A stretch of 26,402 nucleotides of DNA. Source: UBA7236 sp964638865. Its GTDB lineage: Bacteria > Bacteroidota > Bacteroidia > Chitinophagales > BACL12. Positions 23,585 to 26,402 of the stretch are shown piece by piece. The stretch lies in contig CAZXBG010000042.1 in assembly GCA_964638865.1 (NCBI GenBank), positions 1-26,402 on the forward strand. The letters run 5' to 3'. The first letter of the stretch is position 1, and each line of letters opens with the position of its first letter. The notes under the pieces were generated by a model. It was not told where the DNA came from and made no database searches. It saw nothing but the letters and a program-made list of their open reading frames with translations. A program made the translations under genes and the position numbers.

Positions 23585-24925
23585 ATGGCAAAACAAAAGA
23601 AAAAAGAGAATCCGGCTCCTGAGATTAAAAAAGAACAAACGCAACCTATTGCCTTAACAGCATTGTGGTATATTATGCTGTTATTTTTCGCCGTAATAGT
23701 AATCCTGCAATTACAAAAACCGGAAACTGATCCCAAAACAAAACCGGTAGATAGTGTAAAACTTACACTAAGTAGCTGGTTTGATCACAGTTATCAAAGA
23801 GACCGGGAAGAACAACTCAAAAAGAATTCGACCATTGGAAGAAAGTCTATCCCACTTAAAAATCAAATTGACTTCAATTGGTTTCATAAAATAAACGTTA
23901 ACGAATTTGTGTTGGGGAAGGACGATTATATTTTTAATATTCCATATATTAATGCTTATTTAGGAAGAGATTTTGTAGGAGAGGAAAAGATTAACGAACA
24001 TTTGCGTAAAACACAAGTTGTTGCAGATACTTTAAAAAGAAAGGGAATAGATCTGGTGGTTGTTTTTGCTCCGGGAAAAGGGACCTATAGTGCTGAATAT
24101 CTTCCCGAAAAATATTTAAAATATCCCCGCACAACAACTAATTACGAAGTTTACACTCAAAAAATTAAAGATTTCAATATTCATTTTTTGGATTTTCAAT
24201 CCTGGTTCCTCGAGATGAAAAAGGATACAAAATATCCATTGTTTCCACAATACGGGCATCACTGGAGTTATTACGGAGAGGTGCTTGCAGCCGATTCGCT
24301 TATCACCTATTTTGAACAGATGCGCGGTATTCATTTGCCGCATTTGCGCTGGAAAGAAATTGATTATCCCGCTGCTCCAAAAGTGCGCGATGCAGATATT
24401 TTAGGTAAGGCCAAATTAAAAACAGCTCCGGAAGGAATGATGATGGCTTATCCTAAGTTTGGATACGCTGCCTTGCCGGATGCCACTAAGGTAAAAACCC
24501 TTGCCATTGCCGATAGTTACTACAGGGGATTTTTATACCTGGGTGTAATGCAAAATGTATTCGACAACGGAAAATACTGGTATTATAACAATAAAGTTAT
24601 TCCGGAAAGCGACACAAAATTGTTAGAAGTTTGGGAAGTGGATCTGAAAAAAGAAATTGAAAAAAACGAGGTCATTCTTATTATGAATGCCGATGCAACC
24701 CTGGCCGAATTCTCCAGTGGTTTTATCGATCAGGCTTATATGTTATATACAGATCCAAAACAATATTATGAAAAGGTTGCGGCAGAAAAAGACCTTTTTA
24801 AAACTAAAAAAATGATCCGGGAAACTCCTTCCCTGCTCAGTGAGTCGGTTGAAAACGCCCAACGTATGACCGTTCCGGTTGATTCCGCAATTACACTAAA
24901 AGCTTTAGAACTACTCGGAAAATGA
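23585..24925 (+). CDS. AlgX/AlgJ-like SGNH O-acetyltransferase component
   Basis: The protein has 446 residues from the ATG at 23585 (MAKQKKKENPAPEIKK), four bases after the MBOAT stop; an upstream in-frame start at 23540 would overlap that gene and lacks support. It has a Lys-rich cytoplasmic start, one membrane helix (about 21-42) and a large periplasmic domain. FAPGKGTYSAEYLPEKY (161-177), YGHHWSYYGEVLAADSLI (223-240) and IADSYYRG (308-315) match the AlgX/AlgJ pattern with the catalytic His (His226) and Ser (Ser311). The Asp of the usual D-x-H-W motif is Gly224. This partner would accept the acyl group from the MBOAT protein and pass it to a periplasmic glycan. Confidence 0.85.
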   Translation: MAKQKKKENPAPEIKKEQTQPIALTALWYIMLLFFAVIVILQLQKPETDPKTKPVDSVKLTLSSWFDHSYQRDREEQLKKNSTIGRKSIPLKNQIDFNWFHKINVNEFVLGKDDYIFNIPYINAYLGRDFVGEEKINEHLRKTQVVADTLKRKGIDLVVVFAPGKGTYSAEYLPEKYLKYPRTTTNYEVYTQKIKDFNIHFLDFQSWFLEMKKDTKYPLFPQYGHHWSYYGEVLAADSLITYFEQMRGIHLPHLRWKEIDYPAAPKVRDADILGKAKLKTAPEGMMMAYPKFGYAALPDATKVKTLAIADSYYRGFLYLGVMQNVFDNGKYWYYNNKVIPESDTKLLEVWEVDLKKEIEKNEVILIMNADATLAEFSSGFIDQAYMLYTDPKQYYEKVAAEKDLFKTKKMIRETPSLLSESVENAQRMTVPVDSAITLKALELLGK

Positions 24926-25153
24926 TCAATAAAAATCCTCACCGCTGCATCTGCCAAAAACGGAGACTCACAGTGAGGAAACGAACACACAAGCTAGCTT
25001 ATAATCAATTATTTTCTAGCCAATCTACGTAATTCGTTTTATTTTGGTTTTTTTGAAGTGCAGAGTTCGCGCTGTCCCCCATATTCCGTATGCATTTCAA
25101 AGGATGGTCTTCTTACCTTAGAAAACTTTAACAAAAAAATATTCTCCTTTTCC

Positions 25154-25182
25154 TTGCAAATGCAAAATATTTATTAACTTTG
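25154..25182 (+). promoter_or_regulatory. Candidate promoter of the small membrane-protein genes
   Basis: TTG (25154-25156), an 18-base spacer and TAACTTTG (25175-25182) match the Bacteroidota TTG / TAnnTTTG layout. The box ends 36 bases before the ATG at 25219. The rest of the 293-base gap from 24926 holds a CCTCAC...GTGAGG inverted pair with a long loop and a short AAGCTAGCTT palindrome (24991-25000), neither with a clear role. Confidence 0.6.
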
Positions 25183-25218
25183 TATCTCAAAGTAGTTTGA
25201 TATTAAAACTTATTTGCA

Positions 25219-25563
25219 ATGAAACTTTTTAAGAAAGCAGGCTGGATATACTTTCCTACATCAATAACTGGCGCAATAATCAGTTTGGGTGCAATTGGCT
25301 CCAATATCTGGTTTTTCGTAGTTATTGACAGGAATTCTCATTCCGCAAGCGATACACTTATATCCCTTTTGCCATATATGGTGAGCATTTGGGTGATATA
25401 TGGTTTCATTGCTTCCAATTGTTCAGATAACGCGCAAAAAATCAAAAAAAATGAAAAAATCAACAACAATGCATCCCGACAACTTCGCAACAGCGACAGG
25501 ATTGATACTTATGGCGGTACCCTCTTTATTCTGGCTGGGTATTTTTTTAACGGTATTTTTTGA
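25219..25563 (+). CDS. Small membrane protein, possibly with a read-through C-terminus
   Basis: The protein has 114 residues from the ATG at 25219 (MKLFKKAGWIYFPTS) with two hydrophobic helices at about 10-36 and 46-66 and the linker DRNSHSASDT. I recall small Bacteroidota membrane proteins with a similar start that end soon after the second helix (here ...YGFIASNCS, residue 69). The remaining 45 residues are mostly polar, and the last 113 bases (25451-25563) are shared, in another frame, with the start of the next gene. A lost stop or a small indel near 25425-25450 is therefore possible, as is a genuine overlap. Function unknown; it probably forms a unit with the next two genes. Confidence 0.6.
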   Translation: MKLFKKAGWIYFPTSITGAIISLGAIGSNIWFFVVIDRNSHSASDTLISLLPYMVSIWVIYGFIASNCSDNAQKIKKNEKINNNASRQLRNSDRIDTYGGTLFILAGYFFNGIF

Positions 25564-25852
25564 AAAACCGACCATTATGGAACATATCATGATCCCGGTT
25601 GACAGAGTTTCCTCCCTCCTCACCCTAATGATCATGGTTGGGTTGCCAATTATTACCATTTTGGTAAATCTGAAGGCCATGATCCAACTAAAATATTCGG
25701 CACAACGCGACAATATTGTTACAGATATACAGTTTAAAGGAACATTTACACAAATTGTATTACTCATCTATGCAACTCTAAGCATTCTGGTGACGTTGTA
25801 TTTTGCGTTTTTTGAAAATTTTAGATTTTACTCCGATAATAATATTTACTGA
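25451..25852 (+). CDS. Small membrane protein, function unknown
   Basis: The protein has 133 residues from the ATG at 25451 (MKKSTTMHPDNFATATGLIL); a second ATG at codon 7 is possible. The frame is open 17 codons further upstream, but that start would lie deep inside the preceding gene. Three helices are visible, at about 15-37, 54-75 and 100-120, joined by EKPTIMEHIMIPVDRVS and KYSAQRDNIVTDIQFKG. No catalytic or binding motif is recognised. The TGA stop shares one base with the ATG of the next gene, so translation is coupled. Confidence 0.7.
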   Translation: MKKSTTMHPDNFATATGLILMAVPSLFWLGIFLTVFFEKPTIMEHIMIPVDRVSSLLTLMIMVGLPIITILVNLKAMIQLKYSAQRDNIVTDIQFKGTFTQIVLLIYATLSILVTLYFAFFENFRFYSDNNIY

Positions 25853-26289
25853 TGAAAAATGCATGGTTATATGCAGTCTTGATCTGGATCACTTCTGTTT
25901 TGGCAGGAAGTTTTTTTTCCTCTTTATATTTAGATCTGGGGGAGGGAGATGGGTTTAATACTATTTTTGGATCTTATCTATTTATCATCTGCCTTTCGGG
26001 CATTAACAGCATACCTACTGTAATAATATTCGCCATAGGATTAGAAGCATTTTCCAAATTTAATATAAGCAGAAAGAAACTGTTTGTTATTATTTGTTTA
26101 AAGTCATACATCTTATGTTTCCTTACCTTATATATATTTTTTTTCGATAAAAATGACCTTTCACAAAATCTTTTTGATCCTTTCATTTGGATCATTTTTT
26201 CCTTTTACAGCATTGGTCTTACCACAGGAATTTTTGTTTTCTCAAAATGGTTTATTTCAAAACCTTCAAACCAAACATCTGAAGTGTAA
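25852..26289 (+). CDS. Small four-helix membrane protein, function unknown
   Basis: The protein has 145 residues (MKNAWLYAVLIWITSVLAGS...). Four hydrophobic helices are visible, at about 5-24, 42-66, 76-98 and 110-131, with an acidic loop DLGEGDGFN (28-36) and the polar tail SKPSNQTSEV. Its ATG overlaps the TGA of the previous gene (TGATG at 25850-25854). No family recognised. It is the last gene in the window. Confidence 0.65.
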   Translation: MKNAWLYAVLIWITSVLAGSFFSSLYLDLGEGDGFNTIFGSYLFIICLSGINSIPTVIIFAIGLEAFSKFNISRKKLFVIICLKSYILCFLTLYIFFFDKNDLSQNLFDPFIWIIFSFYSIGLTTGIFVFSKWFISKPSNQTSEV

Positions 26290-26368
26290 AACTATTTTAA
26301 ACGCCACATAAAAAGCAACCATTTCATAAAATAAACTACCTGTAAATTACCGCGAGACCTGTCTAAAT

Positions 26369-26402
26369 ACTAACTACTAATTACTAACCACTAAATACTA
26401 AC
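26369..26402. repeat. ACTAANN heptamer array at the window edge
   Basis: Contiguous units ACTAACT, ACTAATT, ACTAACC, ACTAAAT and a partial ACTAAC run to the last base, so the array continues outside. The unit sequence differs from the arrays near sdhA, but the period of seven is the same. The preceding 79 bases after the last gene show nothing notable. Confidence 0.85.

Overview
The window looks like a piece of a Bacteroidota chromosome. The DNA is A+T-rich with A-rich translation starts. Several upstream regions carry the TAnnTTTG type of -7 element. Three exported proteins end in type IX secretion (T9SS) sorting domains: two of type A and one gliding-associated, type B. The succinate dehydrogenase genes have the order cytochrome b558 - flavoprotein - iron-sulfur protein, and there is a Porin_10-type outer-membrane protein. 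I cannot name a genus. I saw no tRNA or rRNA gene, CRISPR array, transposase or phage gene.

Layout. Bases 2-187 hold the last residues of a phosphoesterase-family protein. A T9SS Calx-beta surface protein follows (273-2177) with a clear intrinsic terminator, then hscA (2283-4133) and an alpha/beta hydrolase (4237-5046). Converging on these from the minus strand are riboflavin synthase (5059-5643) and, upstream of it, a 911-residue gliding-associated surface protein (5662-8397). The minus-strand sdhC-sdhA-sdhB operon fills 8652-12646. Both spacers inside it are long (361 and 235 bases) and consist largely of 6-8 base tandem repeats and longer imperfect direct repeats. An exported protein of unknown function with a glutamine-amidotransferase-like look (12811-14070) converges on a minus-strand run of lpxK, purine nucleoside phosphorylase, a methyltransferase and a putative porin (18725 down to 14129). 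A T9SS cupredoxin/Fn3 protein (19042-19950) is divergent from the next block across a palindrome-rich spacer.

The block at 20117-24925 is the most unusual gene set. A predicted lipoprotein carries a phosphohistidine swivel domain followed by a dikinase-type ATP-grasp domain, the domain order of glucan, water dikinases. It is followed on the same strand by an AlgI-like MBOAT O-acyltransferase and an AlgX/AlgJ-like SGNH protein. The last two clearly form an envelope O-acylation pair. The dikinase-like lipoprotein may be a third component acting on the same glycan, which is inference. The window ends with three small membrane-protein genes (25219-26289), whose first two reading frames overlap oddly, and a fresh heptamer array running off the end.

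Genes that probably work together: sdhCAB (respiratory complex II); the AlgI/AlgX pair with the lipoprotein (envelope polymer modification); and lpxK with the porin (outer-membrane biogenesis), with pnp and the methyltransferase co-transcribed but not obviously functionally linked.
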